Positions 46,176 through 58,687 of a stretch of DNA of 64,000 nt are shown piece by piece. Under the pieces are notes generated by a model, which was given only the letters and a program-made list of their open reading frames with translations, searched no databases and was not told the origin of the DNA. A program made the translations under genes and the position numbers. This stretch comes from Apophysomyces variabilis. Its lineage: Eukaryota > Mucoromycota > Mucoromycetes > Mucorales > Mucoraceae. Position 1 is the first letter of the stretch. Each line of letters opens with the position of its first letter. The DNA lies in contig MZZL01000407.1 in assembly GCA_002749535.1 (NCBI GenBank), positions 151,596 through 215,595 of the forward strand, read 5' to 3'.

Positions 46176-48888
46176 TTTCCGTCCCCTTTATTGGTGTTGA
46201 AGGTAAATAGAATAAGAAAAAGCCGAGGCGCTGTCATTATTGCAATGGAGCCATTGACCGGATTTATTGTTTCTTTTGTTTCTTATGGTGACACCTACAC
46301 ACAGAGAGAGAAACAGTCTACCTTTCCTAAGCGCTGTTGGAACATTGCGATCCGTGTTCTGAGTAAAACAATAGGTCTGCTACAGAGAACGGCCTGCGCA
46401 TTGAGATGCCGAAATCAAAGCTTGACAGCACGGAACTGCTGACAGATAGCACTACAGCCGTGTGTTACCCTGGTCTAGCTGCCGAACTTAACCCTATCTA
46501 AAATCGAACCGATTTCAAACAAAAGAAACAGCATGCTTCACGTGGGGATAAATCAAACCAAGGTATAGCATATGAAGAGAATGGAGAACTAATTTATGAC
46601 AGCAAGGTAAACTTAAGCTCGTTTTAAAACATAGAAGATAATGCACCTATTCGATCCACATAAACACCAGCACGATGCGGGGCTCATCAAAGTTTCTCAT
46701 TGGCACATTGAAGCCAAAATAACAGTGATTCTAAAAAAGACGTAGAAGACGATCATTGCTTATCGTTGGAAGAGAAATTAGATTAGCGAGGTCAATCAAC
46801 CACCAGAAACGAAGTGTTGGAGTGCAGTTGAGTCATTCTAGATTGCTTAAAATGAAAAAGAGAGTCGACATTTGTCATAATAACAAGGGAAAGGGCATAT
46901 TATAAACCCCAGCCAAATCATTAGAGAAAAGGAAAGGGGGACAGAAAGGAGAAGATTGGGTGCTATCAAAGAATGTGTTTGCTTCTTGCCAACCTAGACT
47001 TGCGCTTTGTCTCACCATGGTGAGTCATCCCAATTGCCCTTATTCGTATGCAAAAGCGCAATCCTCGGACCTAACCGTAAAATTGATCCTATTTGTTTTA
47101 ACCTTAGCTGTGGAACGTTTGGAACCTCGGGCCATCACATACTTCCAATTCAGGACGGCTACGCTTTCCCAAATAGAGAGATCTCAATAAACTTCCTTTT
47201 TCCTTTTTCTTCTCTCATTATCAAGAGAGAGGGTTATTAGATTACCTAAGATCGAAAATGAAAATGAGAGGGATTTTAATGCAAATAAAAGTATAAGGCT
47301 ATTATTTTCATTAGGCTAACGAACATGATCTCCAAAAAAAGCACCTGGACTTCGCTTGGACTCGCATTATCGGCAACTCGGCATTAGAATCAAGTCCAAA
47401 AAAATAACAAGTTATCATTGGCCTATTGTTTAGTACAGAGAACTAAGGCTTTTGTTGGTTAGGCTTGTATTGTAAAAGGAAAAGAAAAGAATGATCGGAA
47501 GGTCAATAGTTCAATCATACCCTGTCCAAATCATGGATGGGTTACAGGTGTAGGATGATTTTAGTGCATGTGAAAAGGTCATTCATCTTTATCCTTTTTC
47601 CTTTTATCAGAATGTATGACCACTCGTTTCGAAGGAGCAGGGTTTAAGCGTTTCCTTTCGTTCGATCTATTGACAATTTTATGGGGATCTCACTAAACTT
47701 AAAAGAGAATCTGCAATTTGGTGATGCTAACTGTATCAAGCACAAAAGAAAAACGTTTAAGGAATAGTACGTTTAGTCTAAAGGGCAAGCATTAGCCCTT
47801 TCGAAGTTCCTTGTTTTCTTTTGATTCAAGTAATGCTTTGCTCCATGCGCAGTAGCAGCTCTTATTCCCTTTTTTTTTGTTTCATCAAAGTTTCGGTTAT
47901 CCACTCTTAGACAAGGCTCTAACGTTTTACAATATACTGAGAAATGAAACCATGTGTAAATTTTGGTCTTGGCTATCCAAATCCATCAGAGGCATGCTAT
48001 TGTCCAACTGTACTAAGACTTTCTTGTTTTACTCTTCTTTTAGTTTATCAAGTTTTCTGTTTGCCACATCATGTTGATATAGAAACGATCGTTACACGAT
48101 CAAAAAAGTAGTGTTCAATGCCCGCTCATGTATGCGTGAATGAACAAACACATGTTTTTCAGGTTCATCGAGGTCATTTAGTTTTTATATTAGGTATTTC
48201 TTTTGGAGGACCAATGCAATAGTAAATCATCGGCAGAACTAATTCTTGGCAAAAGAGATGAAGTAAACTACCACTTTTTTCTTGATTAGCTCTAGCTTCT
48301 TTGCATTTTGTCAAAAGGGAATTAGAGTCACTGTACATTTAGTTCCTGAAATAAAGCGATCTTTGTCCTTACTTCTTTCCTTTCCTTACTAACCGAACTA
48401 GGAGTCTCTTTCCCCCCCCCCTTCTTTCTCTTCGTTTTTTTCTCTGTCAGAGAAAAAATGGGTCCATAAGACTATTCTGTTTTTGATGTTTTTGTTTCAA
48501 TGTGAAGTTTGTAATGGAGCTATACAAAAAACGATCGGAAATAAAAATGAAAACTATAAAACATGCATTTCGGCAACTGACTAAAAAAAGAGATCATTCC
48601 GCACTTCAGGCCAATCAAAACAAACATGCACAAGATCATGCTGTACTACGTAAACAGAAAAAGATCGTTTATATGGTAATTTTATGAAAAAGAGAAAGGG
48701 AAACAAAAAAGCTTAATCTACACAAAAGGAGAGGGAAAATAGAGAGGTGAATTGGGGAATCTCTATGAAACGTAAAAGATCAACTGTAAAAAGATAGTTC
48801 TTTTTTCTTGTTTTCTAAGCTGCTTTTTAAAAAAAGACGAATTGCGGAGAATTGGAGTAATGAAGGGAAATAAATAAGTGATGATGGC
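46176..48888. other. gene desert between CYP51 pseudogene and RGS gene
   Basis: 2.7 kb AT-rich DNA. A run of ten C lies near 48412. Small ORFs show no recognisable family, and I see no RNA gene or transposon ends. Confidence 0.4.
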
Positions 48889-49479
48889 TCAATTCTTTTT
48901 CCATGAAAACCTTCGGGCCGAACTAGGTAGATTGAGTTCTGGCCGAAGAATCCTTTTGACCCGTTTGAATACTCTTGCAAATCTGTCTGGATTTGAATCG
49001 ATTGAGGAACAAGAAAATGATCGTTTAGAAGAAAGGGAACGACGGATAACGGAGGATGCAGAACACGAAGAAGAGGTAGAATGGGAGGACGACGTAGATG
49101 ATGTGAAAGTGGTGGGGGAGGCCATTGAGGTGGCGTGCAAGAGCCAAGGGATAAATGAGTTTGCCCGCATTAGCTCCAAAACATAGCTGGCTGCATGGTC
49201 AAAGATCTTGGGATGGTATTGTCCTTGTTCGAATTGATTCAGGATAGCTTGACGCATGTCGCAAGGAATATTGATTTCTTGTGGAGCATTACGAACAATA
49301 AAACTGGTGATGATCTTGTCACAGGCTGCTTCTGAAGGCTGTTGATATTGTTGTACTGTGAGCCAAAACGAAAGGTTTTCTATACAATAGGTTTGTTGGA
49401 GATAGGTGGCAAATTCCTGAAATCGATCGCCATGGACATCGCATAGAATGGTCTCCAGGGTAGGTAATTCTATAGACAT
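48889..49479 (-). CDS. RGS-domain protein (regulator of G-protein signalling)
   Basis: Single exon, 196 residues. Residues ~5-120 fit an RGS domain: TLETILCDVHGDRFQEFATY, ENLSFWLTVQQYQ, PQEINIPCDMRQAILNQFEQ and FDHAASYVLELMRANSFIPW. RGS proteins speed GTP hydrolysis by G-alpha subunits. The remaining ~75 residues are Ser/Thr-rich then basic (RVFKRVKRILRPEL), possibly for membrane association. It is a short RGS protein without DEP or membrane domains. Its substrate G-alpha cannot be named, but a cAMP-pathway role is plausible given the phosphodiesterase gene next to it. Confidence 0.9.
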   Translation of the reverse strand: MSIELPTLETILCDVHGDRFQEFATYLQQTYCIENLSFWLTVQQYQQPSEAACDKIITSFIVRNAPQEINIPCDMRQAILNQFEQGQYHPKIFDHAASYVLELMRANSFIPWLLHATSMASPTTFTSSTSSSHSTSSSCSASSVIRRSLSSKRSFSCSSIDSNPDRFARVFKRVKRILRPELNLPSSARRFSWKKN

Positions 49480-50156
49480 CTAAATGCAACAGTTGATCTA
49501 GGAGAAAAAAAAAGGTAAAAAAGAAAAGAAAAGAATGCAAAAAGAAATTAGGAGTGAACGTAAAAAAAATTAGGAAAAAGAAGCGACCTTAAACTTCTCA
49601 TTCTAACGTACATCAAAGCAAAACTTTTCACACGGCGGAAATGTAAAAAAGTTGGTATGGCTTGAGGGGGCGCCATGTGCCTTTTTAGACGTTGCACAAG
49701 AAAGTCTTTGAAATCCTGCATCCCAAAAACAAGTTTAGCTATGTTTGCGGATATAAGAAACGTGGGTCGTCCTTGACTGTTATACTGAATTTGGTCAAAA
49801 GGAAAAAAAGTAGATCCGGTTTCTGAGTTTTCTTGACAAAAAGAAAGGAGGTCCGGAATCTGTCTGTTTCTTGGTCAGCGCAAGACTAACTATTCCTTTT
49901 TGCGGCTTTTTATTCTAAACATTCAAAAGAAAGGTAAGGAGAAAGAGAGGGGAAAAGGGAAGCAAATGATATAATACAAAATGGAAAAAGATAAATTCTA
50001 TGACTGCAAAGTGACAAAAAAGAAGTAGTAAAAAGTATATATAGAAGAAACAGAATGGAATGTATGTATATCAAAAGAAATCTATAATGATGCTATGCGG
50101 AAAGTAAAAATTTAACAGCAGAAAGGGAAAAAGAGAGAGAGAAAAAAAAAAGAATG
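49480..50156. other. intergenic region between phosphodiesterase and RGS genes
   Basis: A-rich DNA containing the RGS promoter and the phosphodiesterase 3' flank. No supported ORF. Confidence 0.5.
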
Positions 50157-51766
50157 TCAGTGGTGAGGATGAACCATAGAAACAGCATCGAATGATCCAA
50201 GAACAATGGGATACGGTTGTTCACTTTTTCGTCGTCCAAATGCGGGATCGACGGTTACGTCAGGCGGAGTTGCCAGCACCGGCATGGCTGCGGGATGACT
50301 TGCACTTCGATAACCCATCAAGCGCCTTTTATCAGGGATCATGACCATACCAGGAGGAATACTGATTCTTCGACTTGTTGGATTGGGAGCGGGCCGAGGT
50401 GGGAGTATTATAGTTGGTAGATACCTCTCGTATGCAGGAGGCGGCGGTGTGAGGGCCATGTCTGCAGGACACTTTTTCAACTGTTGCCATTCATTGCGGT
50501 TTTCGGCCAGTGTATCTAGAAAGGAGCGTACTGGGGGTAAAAGGGCGGCGAGTGCTTCAAAATACGGTTTAACCAGAAAGTCACCGAATTTCAGACTGAT
50601 CGTCGGCTGATCGGTTTCATCTTGGTCCATGCCGGGTGATACAGGCAGACCCGCGCTTTTTTCAGCGTCGCCTTGGCGAAAGAATTCCTGGACAATCAAG
50701 TCCGACCATTGTTTGGAAATCGGCCAAGGACGGACGGTGTTACTGATATCCGCTGCGTGAAGTAAAATTCGACACAAACTGTGACGGTCCTGCTGATCTA
50801 ATAATAGTTCGTTCATTGTTTCTTCTTCAGCAAACCCGTCATGGGTACTTGTAGGCGTTGGAGAAAATGGCTCCGAGAAGACGAGACTCTCAGTGTCGCT
50901 TCCACTGTCAAGCCATGTACAATCGGCTAAAGTTGATTCAAGAGAACCAACCATTTCTTGCAGTTCGCAGTGATAAATCATATCGGTCGACAGGATGAAG
51001 CTCTCAAGTGTGCCTGTAATTTCGCGCTCATTGACGTTTTTGAGGAGTCTGTGTTTTTGCAGGAGATCACGGGTAATATCCACGGAGTAAGATTCAAGCA
51101 CAGATGTGTTGTTGTAACGTAACGCCAAAGCGGTCTTGAAATGGACTTGATACAGATTATTATATCCCGGCTGCAGATCATCAAACACACAAACAAACAA
51201 AAACAAACTTGCGTGTGAGCGATTTTGCATGCACACTATTTGGCGAACTCCTTTTTCTCTCTTTTTTCCTCATTTCACTTACATGGCCAACATCATGACA
51301 CAGGGCAGCCAAAAGAAGCGTTGCCACATCCAAATCTGATAGGTATCGCATGGCCCCCATTTCATAAAGTAGGTAGTACAACATGGTCACAATATCGGCT
51401 GCGTGATAAAACGAGTGATAGGGTGCATCCAAATAGGCAGCATCCACGTCAATAAGAAAATCAAGGACCTGTGACGGGGTTGTACGTAGTGTATCGTAGA
51501 CGTTGAGGTCGGCAAACAACCCCAAAAGATGACCATAAACGTCCGTGCGACTGAGATCCAATACGTTGAGCTCGGGGCTAATACGCCGTCCTTTATTGTC
51601 CAACCATCGTACAAGTTGCTGTACCAAAAAGAGCAATGAGTACAATGGGGACGCAACTTTAAAAGTCGAAATCTTACTCGTTCAATAGTAAATAAGTCTT
51701 GGACGCTGAGTGAGTTGTGCTTTAGAATTAGCATATGGCGTAGGGGCGAAATGACCAAGTTTGCAA
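50157..51766 (-). CDS. class I 3',5'-cyclic-nucleotide phosphodiesterase (5' end unresolved)
   Basis: Hydrolyses cAMP/cGMP. Exons 51678-51766, 51283-51618 and 50157-51170 join in frame. The PDEase_I signature is present: YHSFYHAADIVTMLYYLL (H-x3-H metal/catalytic site) and LCHDVGH joined across an intron to PGYNNLYQ (HD-x2-HPG). The downstream catalytic Asp is in HAADISN. The frame continues through PWPISKQWSDLIVQEFF, and the last ~110 residues are Pro/Arg-rich and not conserved. The first exon is missing: the upstream acceptor needs a phase-1 donor. The nearest ATG-started exon (52062, MSKLKVTKQAYVF, ending in GTGAGT at 51956) is in the wrong phase. An internal Met (HMLILKH) is the fallback start. 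Confidence 0.9.
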
Positions 51767-53351
51767 CTGAGCGAAGTAGAAGTAAGAAGGGTAGAAAACA
51801 ACGAGAAAGAATAAAAGAAAGAAAGAGGGAGTCTTTAGGCCGTTGGCTTTATCCGCAATATGCTTTGTTATAAGGACTGAATGGTGTATACGTAAAGAGT
51901 GAAGAAAGAAAAAGAACAAAAAGAGAGAAAACCGAAAAGCTGAGGTGAAACTCACCCCTCGGGGACCGGTTTTGGGACCGGTTTTATTACCAATGTGACG
52001 TCGATGACATTGACCAAACAGTCAAAAACATAAGCCTGCTTCGTAACTTTCAGCTTTGACATAAGTCTATGCTACAATCCAAGAGTGGTGGCAAAAAGTA
52101 TTTAATAATATACAAGTTGATCCAATTTAATTGTAATCGAGGCAGTTTAGGAGAAACCAGCGGAGCTATCCAGCTAAAGCGGCCATGCAAGTCCACTAAA
52201 CAGAAATACTAAAAAAGTCAATAAGCATCAAGCCAAAACTGACCATAAATGTCTGTACATTGCAAACTTTGTTTTCCGCTATTGATGATCGGCTCAATTA
52301 TAACAAACCAAATTCTTATTCATAACGCTATTTTGGCAATTGGATGCGGCTATTACACTAATAGTAGGCGGGAATCTTAACGAAACGCTTACCGCAGTCA
52401 AATTTTTGATCTAGGACGATTCTTTTCTATTAAATGTGGGAATACATTGACAAGCCAAATGAGCTGATACTCACACATCCAACCGGTGATTGTGAGTTCT
52501 GCGTGCCCATATTGCAATCGATTGATCCTCCATTACAAAGGCCTATTTGGCACTAACACAGCTCCCGACATATATCGACAAGGAAAATAAAAATTTGAAG
52601 AGTAGGAAAGCTAATTGTTTGCAGGATGCAAAACTTTTTTATCGGCAATTGCTCTTGAATTGATCAATGCACCTATCTTTTTGTCCCACTTGCCTAAACC
52701 GGATTATATCTTGAATTAAATACAAAACTAACGAAGATACTGACCTTACATTTCGTCCACTGAGAAAAAAAATTACCTGGTTGGAATAGGAGGATAAAGC
52801 GTATTTTTTCTAATCTCAGTATAGCAGTTCGTCATAATATAACAGCAAGCGTTTCCATGAGGCTGAATAAAGGGAAAGAGAAGAAGAATACCGGAATCGT
52901 ACTCAATTAATCTCGAGATTTTATCAGACCGAGAAAAAGCTTTTACAAAATATGCTCAGTACAAATTGAACAGAATCACATATTACTTTGGTAGTGCTGA
53001 AGTAGGGGTGAAAGGAGAATGACTTTATGCTAAGCTTTCGTCTTTGACCAATACATATTTCAAGCTCCGTTCACCTTAGGTTCTTATTTGCATTCGACGT
53101 ATAACCCGTTTAAAATGCATTATCTGCACAGTTACAACAGTCAATGGCTGCGTCCGTTTGTACTCTCGTGAAAAGCGAGCTTACGTACCATACAAAAACG
53201 CAGTGCATGTAACGGTGCGAATAAAAATAATGTTGGACCAGCCGTTCGTCAACGTCAGCCACCGAAAAGCAATTCAAACGCCGAGCTTTGTTTTTTTTCG
53301 CGTTTTAAAAATCGTTAGCAAGTCCTTCCTCTGTCCCTTGACTCTGACACC
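51767..53351. other. intergenic region upstream of phosphodiesterase and eIF3e
   Basis: 1.6 kb shared by divergent genes. A candidate untranslated or first exon of the phosphodiesterase lies at 51956-52062 on minus (36 codons then GTGAGT). Otherwise AT-rich with no supported gene. The eIF3e promoter should be at the right end. Confidence 0.4.
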
Positions 53352-55082
53352 ATGGCCGCTAAATATGACTTGACCCAGCGGATGATCCCATTTCTGGACC
53401 GCCATCTTGTCTTTCCCCTTCTAGAATTCTTGGAATTGAAAAAGGTGCTTTTGGAGAGATTATATGAGAGAAAAGAAACTTATCGTGATGCATCAATAGG
53501 TGTACGCAGCTGACGATTTGCTTAAGGCAAAGTATGATCTACTTTGCGATACAAACATGGTCGACTTTGTTGTGGATTTATACAAAAACATTCATCATAT
53601 CGACGAGACACCAAAAGGTACAGCTCAGTTTTACCTTTACCATTACGGAAAGCCCTGATCAACTTGTACTACTCTGTAGAATTCGCTGGAAAGAGAGAAA
53701 AGGTGCTTTCACAGCTGGAAGAGCTTCAGGCTGAAGCCCAGAAGGTCATGGAAGTCCTTGAAAAGCCTGAAGTGATTGCGGCTTTGCGTCATGACAAGGC
53801 ACAGAACTTGCAGTACCTGAAGGAGAACCATAACGTAATGTGATCAAACGGAATTTCGAATTTTGACTGGGAAGCAGAAACCAACAATTGTTATTTCAAT
53901 TTAGATTACAGAAGAGAGAATCCGAATCCTGTATCAGTTTGGTCAGTTCCAATTCAACTGTGGTGATTATGGAGGTGCTGCTGATATGTTATATCACTTC
54001 CGCGTGTTGGTAATGCAATGAGGGATACAAAACGGGAATAATCTCAAGGTTATTAAACGTCTTTTGAATTTCTAGTCACCCGACACCGAAGCCGGTCTTT
54101 CTGCGTTGTGGGGAAAGTTGGCAGCTGAAATCTTGACTGGTAACTGGGAAGTTGCCTTGGAAGAAATGCAAAAGCTGAGAGAGGCTATTGATCAAAAGGT
54201 AGTGATAAAACAAAAGGAGCATTTAAGACGGGCGAAGAGTTTAACATGAGATTTCTAGAACTTTGCATCACCACTTCATCAGCTTCAGCAACGCACTTGG
54301 CTTATTCACTGGTCTTTGTTCGTCTTTTTCAACCATCCTAAAGGTCGTGACGGCATTGTCGATATGTTCTTCGCCCCACAGTACATCAACACTATTCAGA
54401 CCTCCTGTCCCTGGATTTTGCGTTACTTGGCAACAGCCGTCGTTACCAATAAGCGTAGAAAGAGTCAAATGAAGGAGTTGGTGAAGATTATCGAACAAGA
54501 GTCATATGAGCACCGAGATCCCGTTACCGAATTTATCGAAGCTCTTTACGTTCACTTTGACTTTGAAGGCGCACAAAAGAAATTGAAGGAATGTGAGGAA
54601 GTACTGAGCAATGACTTCTTCCTCGTCGCTACTCAGGAGGATTTCATGGAAAATGCTAGACAATTTATTTCGGAGACTTACTGCCGAATCCATCAAAAGA
54701 TCAATATCAAGTAGGTGTCATAGACCTATGACAAGACAATTTTGTTTATTGATTGGTTTTGATAGGGACATGTCGCAGACATTGAACTTGAACCAGGAAG
54801 AAGGCGAGAAATGGATCGTCAACTTGATCAGAGATACACGCGTGGACGCCAAGATTGACTTTGAAGAGGTAAGCATTGATTAAAGCGTAAGAGGAGACAC
54901 ACCGGGATTAATACGATGCGTTCTAGAATACGGTTATCATGAACACACCAATTACCTCAGTATATCAGCAGATTATCGAACGTACCAAGGGTTCATCCTT
55001 CCGGTCGCAGGTTCTTGCATCAGCCATCCGAAGACGCGAGGCAGCACCTAGTGCACAAGCTACTGCTGATGTCGCTGTTTAA
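53352..55082 (+). CDS. translation initiation factor eIF3 subunit e (INT6)
   Basis: PCI-domain subunit of the eIF3 complex, which recruits the 43S complex to mRNA. Eight exons (53352-53444, 53500-53617, 53653-53834, 53905-54009, 54076-54198, 54259-54710, 54766-54868, 54927-55082) give 443 residues, the usual length. It starts [20 protein letters not shown], like INT6 (translation start context ACCATGG). It carries [20 protein letters not shown], the PCI region around ~250-390 and the C-terminal [16 protein letters not shown]. This subunit is present in filamentous fungi but absent from budding yeast. Confidence 0.96.
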
Positions 55083-55907
55083 TCTCTCACCTTTCATTAA
55101 AAATAAGACCAAAATCCGCTAGTAAAAGAAAAGGAAATCATTGCTTTCACACAAAGGTCAATCGCTTTGTTTTAGTATTAGAAGGACCCGGACGACAAAG
55201 CTTGCATTTGTCCAACGATCGGAATGTAATATACGTAAATGGAAAGTATAAGTTCGTTTGAATCGATATGTTTCCGACTCATGCAACGACAAAACGTTTG
55301 GATGATACATAAGCATTGTATGCCAACGCACTGCTCCGTTCCTTATATGAACGTTTTCTCCAGACGTTTTCCTTTGCTAACGGGATGTCAAGCTACTGCT
55401 TTCTGAATATAAGTTATCTGAAGCCTTTTGGATGACACAGATTCAAGCGATTATCCGAACCAGCAAAGGCATTGATTACCTTTTTCCTTCTTACCTTTCT
55501 AAAAAAAAAAAAAAAAAAGCTATTCATATACGTTATGAAAGATACACGAGTCTTTCGGTCAAATAAAGAAGAGAAGGATAAAGAGTAAAAGTAATATGAC
55601 ATTCAATGTTTGTGCAGCAACTTTTGTTTTTGCGATATCCTTCTGTAGCTTTTTGCTCGACTGTGGCAGTCTGCTTTCTGCGACCGACATCCACTATGAC
55701 CGCACAAGACGGACAAAATCACTTCATACCCAGCAAAGCGTAAATCTTTATCCCCAGTACAAAGTCACATACCAAAGTGTGTAAAGGCACACAAGACATA
55801 TGGCTCGGAGTCTATATGTGAGTTTGCGTGTCTGTGTTGCGTATTGCGTTTTTTTTCTTTTTTCTTTTTATTTCTCCCTTTTTCTTATAATTGCAACCAG
55901 GCAATCC
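55083..55907. other. intergenic region between eIF3e and RXT2
   Basis: AT-rich with an A-run near 55500. A 62-codon ORF at 55596 lacks family features. Contains the RXT2 promoter. Confidence 0.45.
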
Positions 55908-57094
55908 ATGGACGCTACTGCTACATCAACACCACCAGCACCATTATCTACAGCTAACTCCATGACGACCCTCTCTACGACTACCAATACTACGGCGATG
56001 GCACCGACTAACCCCTCAGCCAACACAACACTGCCTTCTCTCAGTTCAGTGCCGGCCGCTGCAAAATGGATACAGGAGAATGAAGACAGCGATTCCGATC
56101 AAGTTGGCTTAGTTCCTCATAATCGTGGTTATAAACATATCCTTTTTTTTCCAATCCTATGCCCATGTGTTTTCTCTAATGAGAAAAGACAGAAAACAGA
56201 CTTTGCTTTTTTGTTATTTACTTCATTTTATCCTTGACTTTTGTCCTTTTTATGTGATTACTGAAGAAATGGGCTACTTCTGATGCACAATTCGGTGGTA
56301 ACAAATTGCGCGCTCCTAAACCATTGCAAGAAGAAACTGAGGTAAACGAAAAGACAACGGAAGGGGAGGGCGGGGTAAGATTCTGGACATGAAGATGAAA
56401 CTTATTCTTCATCAAATCAAAGTATACCAATGCGGGCAAGACACGAACAGTGATAAAACGAAAGCGAAAGAGAATGGATGAAGAGATTTCTGATGAAGAA
56501 AGCGATCCTTATTCCTTGATTAATATTGAAGGTTTGAGAAGAAGAAAAGAAGGAAAGGTTCTGTTCTTTGTTTTTGCTAATATAAAGGGTCGGTTAGACA
56601 TTTTGAGTCCAATTGAATCGCCTACCGATATCGTCCGTCGACCAGCACTTCATCGTATTCTCAAATCACGTCAAATCGAAGCGTTAGCCCGAAGTGCTAT
56701 GGAATTTATCGAGAGTGAAAAGAACTTTAACAAAATCTTGAGCAGGCTGAGTGCCATTCTTCATCAGGACGACCCTCGCTATCTCGATCTCACGTTCGAA
56801 CGTCCACCGGAGAAAAGAAAAAGAAAAGAGGAAGAAGGGGGAGGAGGAGATGAAAAAGAAAGCAGTAATTCAGGAGAGGATATAGAAGCCATCGAAGCGG
56901 TGCGGCGCGTACGCGAACTGTTATTAGAGAACATCAACTTTAGCAATGAATACTTACAACGACTGCAAGGTGCTCGTGATAAACTGTGCAAGGCACATAT
57001 GCAGAAAACGACTTTGTGGAAACAACTCAAGTCTAATTCGAAAGAACAAGACAAGCGACCAAGCAAATATCGTGATGATAGCGGATATAATTGA
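55908..57094 (+). CDS. RXT2: Rxt2-like subunit of the Rpd3L histone deacetylase complex
   Basis: Nuclear co-repressor component. Four exons (55908-56136, 56262-56341, 56423-56531, 56598-57094) give 304 residues. After a Ser/Thr/Ala-rich start, the Rxt2 N-terminal domain reads PHNRGYKLKKWATSDAQF, a basic KRKRKRM stretch and DPYSLINIEDILSPIESPTD, with VRRPALHRILKSRQIEALAR and SAMEFIESE next. The NRG-x-KLK and DPY-x-LI-x-I-E-x-IL-x-P-x-E pattern is the basis of the call. A Glu/Lys-rich linker and a C-terminal coiled coil follow. Intron 1 appears to be of the rare AT-AC (U12) class (see separate entry). I prefer ATG 55908 over the upstream in-frame ATG at 55800, which would add a hydrophobic stretch unlikely in a nuclear protein. 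Confidence 0.82.
56137..56261 (+). other. putative U12-type AT-AC intron in RXT2
   Basis: 125-nt intron starting ATATCCTTTT (the consensus U12 5' splice site), containing TCCTTGAC at 56231-56238 (U12 branch-site consensus) and ending ATTAC. Splicing AC/AT..AC exactly keeps the frame and yields the family motif NRG-x-KLK. No GT-AG pair I tested gives an in-frame join with that motif. Branch-to-acceptor distance (~24 nt) is longer than the usual 10-20. Confidence 0.8.
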
Positions 57095-58687
57095 ACCAAC
57101 ATCAACAACAAAGAACAAAGCAGCGCAAGCAAGAAAAATTATTGACTTCTCTTTTATTTCGTTTTATTTCCAATTTGCTTCATGAGGCATTTCGAGGGTA
57201 GTGACACAAAACCGTAATCTTTTTTATCATTTGGTCTTCTTTATTTGGGAAGAAAAATTTCAACGTCCTTTTTTTTCCTTTTTTTTTTTTTTTGACTCTA
57301 TGGTCGAACGGGAGGAAAAAAAGGGAGTAAGCGATTTCAATTTTTTTTTAAAATGGATCCATTGGTTCAATGGCTAAAGCTACGAAAGGAAGTCCGGATA
57401 TTTTAGCTCATGGAGTTGTTTTTATGATGTAATGGATCCATTGCATTGTTTGAGCGGGAGAAAAGAGAAAAAGAGAAAACAAGGAGCGAGCTACATCGTC
57501 CCTTTCCAAAGGACATCTGAACCAGGATCTGACCCATTCGTTGCTGCACGGGGCACTAACGCACAATGAAGTCGAAACCAAGGAATGAGAGTTTATCGTT
57601 TTCATTATGTTCTGCTTCTGTGCCGCTCCACGCCGTCACCATGGCGAAATGGACCCCGTGCTCTCTTCTACAGAAATCATTTATATTCTCTTGGATCCAT
57701 TCTATTTGCTTAAAGATGAAATGATCTCTTCCGACTTGTCATATTCCGCTTTTTGCAATAGAAATAGAGTAACACAAGTTTTTGGAGACAACAGCCAAAA
57801 AAAAAAAGTTTAAAGGGAGAAAAAGGTATCCGCACTGCATGATGGCATCATACTACCGCATGCCAAAAGAAAGAGAGATAGAGAAAAATAACAGTTGGCA
57901 CTCGGCAGGTATTCAGATGAGGTAGGTATATTCTATTAGTACTCTTTTGTTGACCAATGCTATTTGACAGAGAGATGAAAGTGCAGGAAGATGTAACGTT
58001 GTGTAAAAGTCTTTGTGCGCTTCTCTCGTTTTGGTTAGCATTTTCTATAGAAAACGAAAGACAGGACAATGATCTATTCTTTCTTCTTCTTATGGAGAGA
58101 AAGGAGTGGTAGCCATTTAATCCATGGACCCTTACTAGTTTCCGCACGACAAAAAGTTTTCAATTTTTTTTCCATAGTGACAAAAGTTTATTTTATGAAG
58201 AAATTTCTGATACAAAAGAATGAGGAGAAATAATAAGCTCTTTGGATTGAATGCCAAAAAGAGGGTTTGTTTTTTTTTTCTTTTCTCGGGTTAAGGAATA
58301 GATGAACATGCATCCAAAGAAAGAGAGACAGAGAGAGAGTGAGAGAAAGGAGTTCGGGGAAGAAGGGGAAAGGAAGAAAATGGTTTGATCAGCGTTGAAT
58401 GCAAAATCCCCAATGAAATGTCCATAACTCCCGCATCCCTGTTTCTCATCATTCTTTATCTCTCTCTATCTTAATTTTTCCCGCAATTCCCTTTTCTTTT
58501 TTTTTTGTCTTGGTGTCTAACGGCAAGAAAAGAGGGAGGAAAAAAGAATAAAAAAGAAAGAAACAGAAACATAGTACACACAAAAACTTTTTTAAATGAA
58601 AAGTTTTGTTTCATAGAACAATAATATAAAAGTAGTAATAGTAGTAAGTAATATAGAGAGAGGGGGGATAATAAATGTTGCATGGAC
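57095..58687. other. convergent intergenic region after RXT2
   Basis: 1.6 kb rich in T/A runs and GA-rich stretches (58318-58345). Contains the 3' ends of two convergent genes. No supported ORF. Confidence 0.45.

Noticed and set aside
47461..47535. Possible tRNA (GGTCAATAGTTCAATCATACC)
   Set aside because: No acceptor or anticodon stem can be paired, and the B-box is a poor match. I found no convincing tRNA or rRNA in the window.
55596..55784. 62-codon ORF with hydrophobic start, possible secreted peptide
   Set aside because: Lies in the RXT2 promoter region; no dibasic site, family or TATA support, and composition follows local AT bias.
56131..56272. GT-AG alternatives for RXT2 intron 1 (donors at CGTG/GTTATA or CATGT/GTTTTC with acceptor GAAG/AAATGG)
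   Set aside because: The first breaks the frame. The second stays in frame but inserts a hydrophobic stretch (HILFFPILCPC) and loses NRG-x-KLK. The AT-AC join satisfies both frame and motif.
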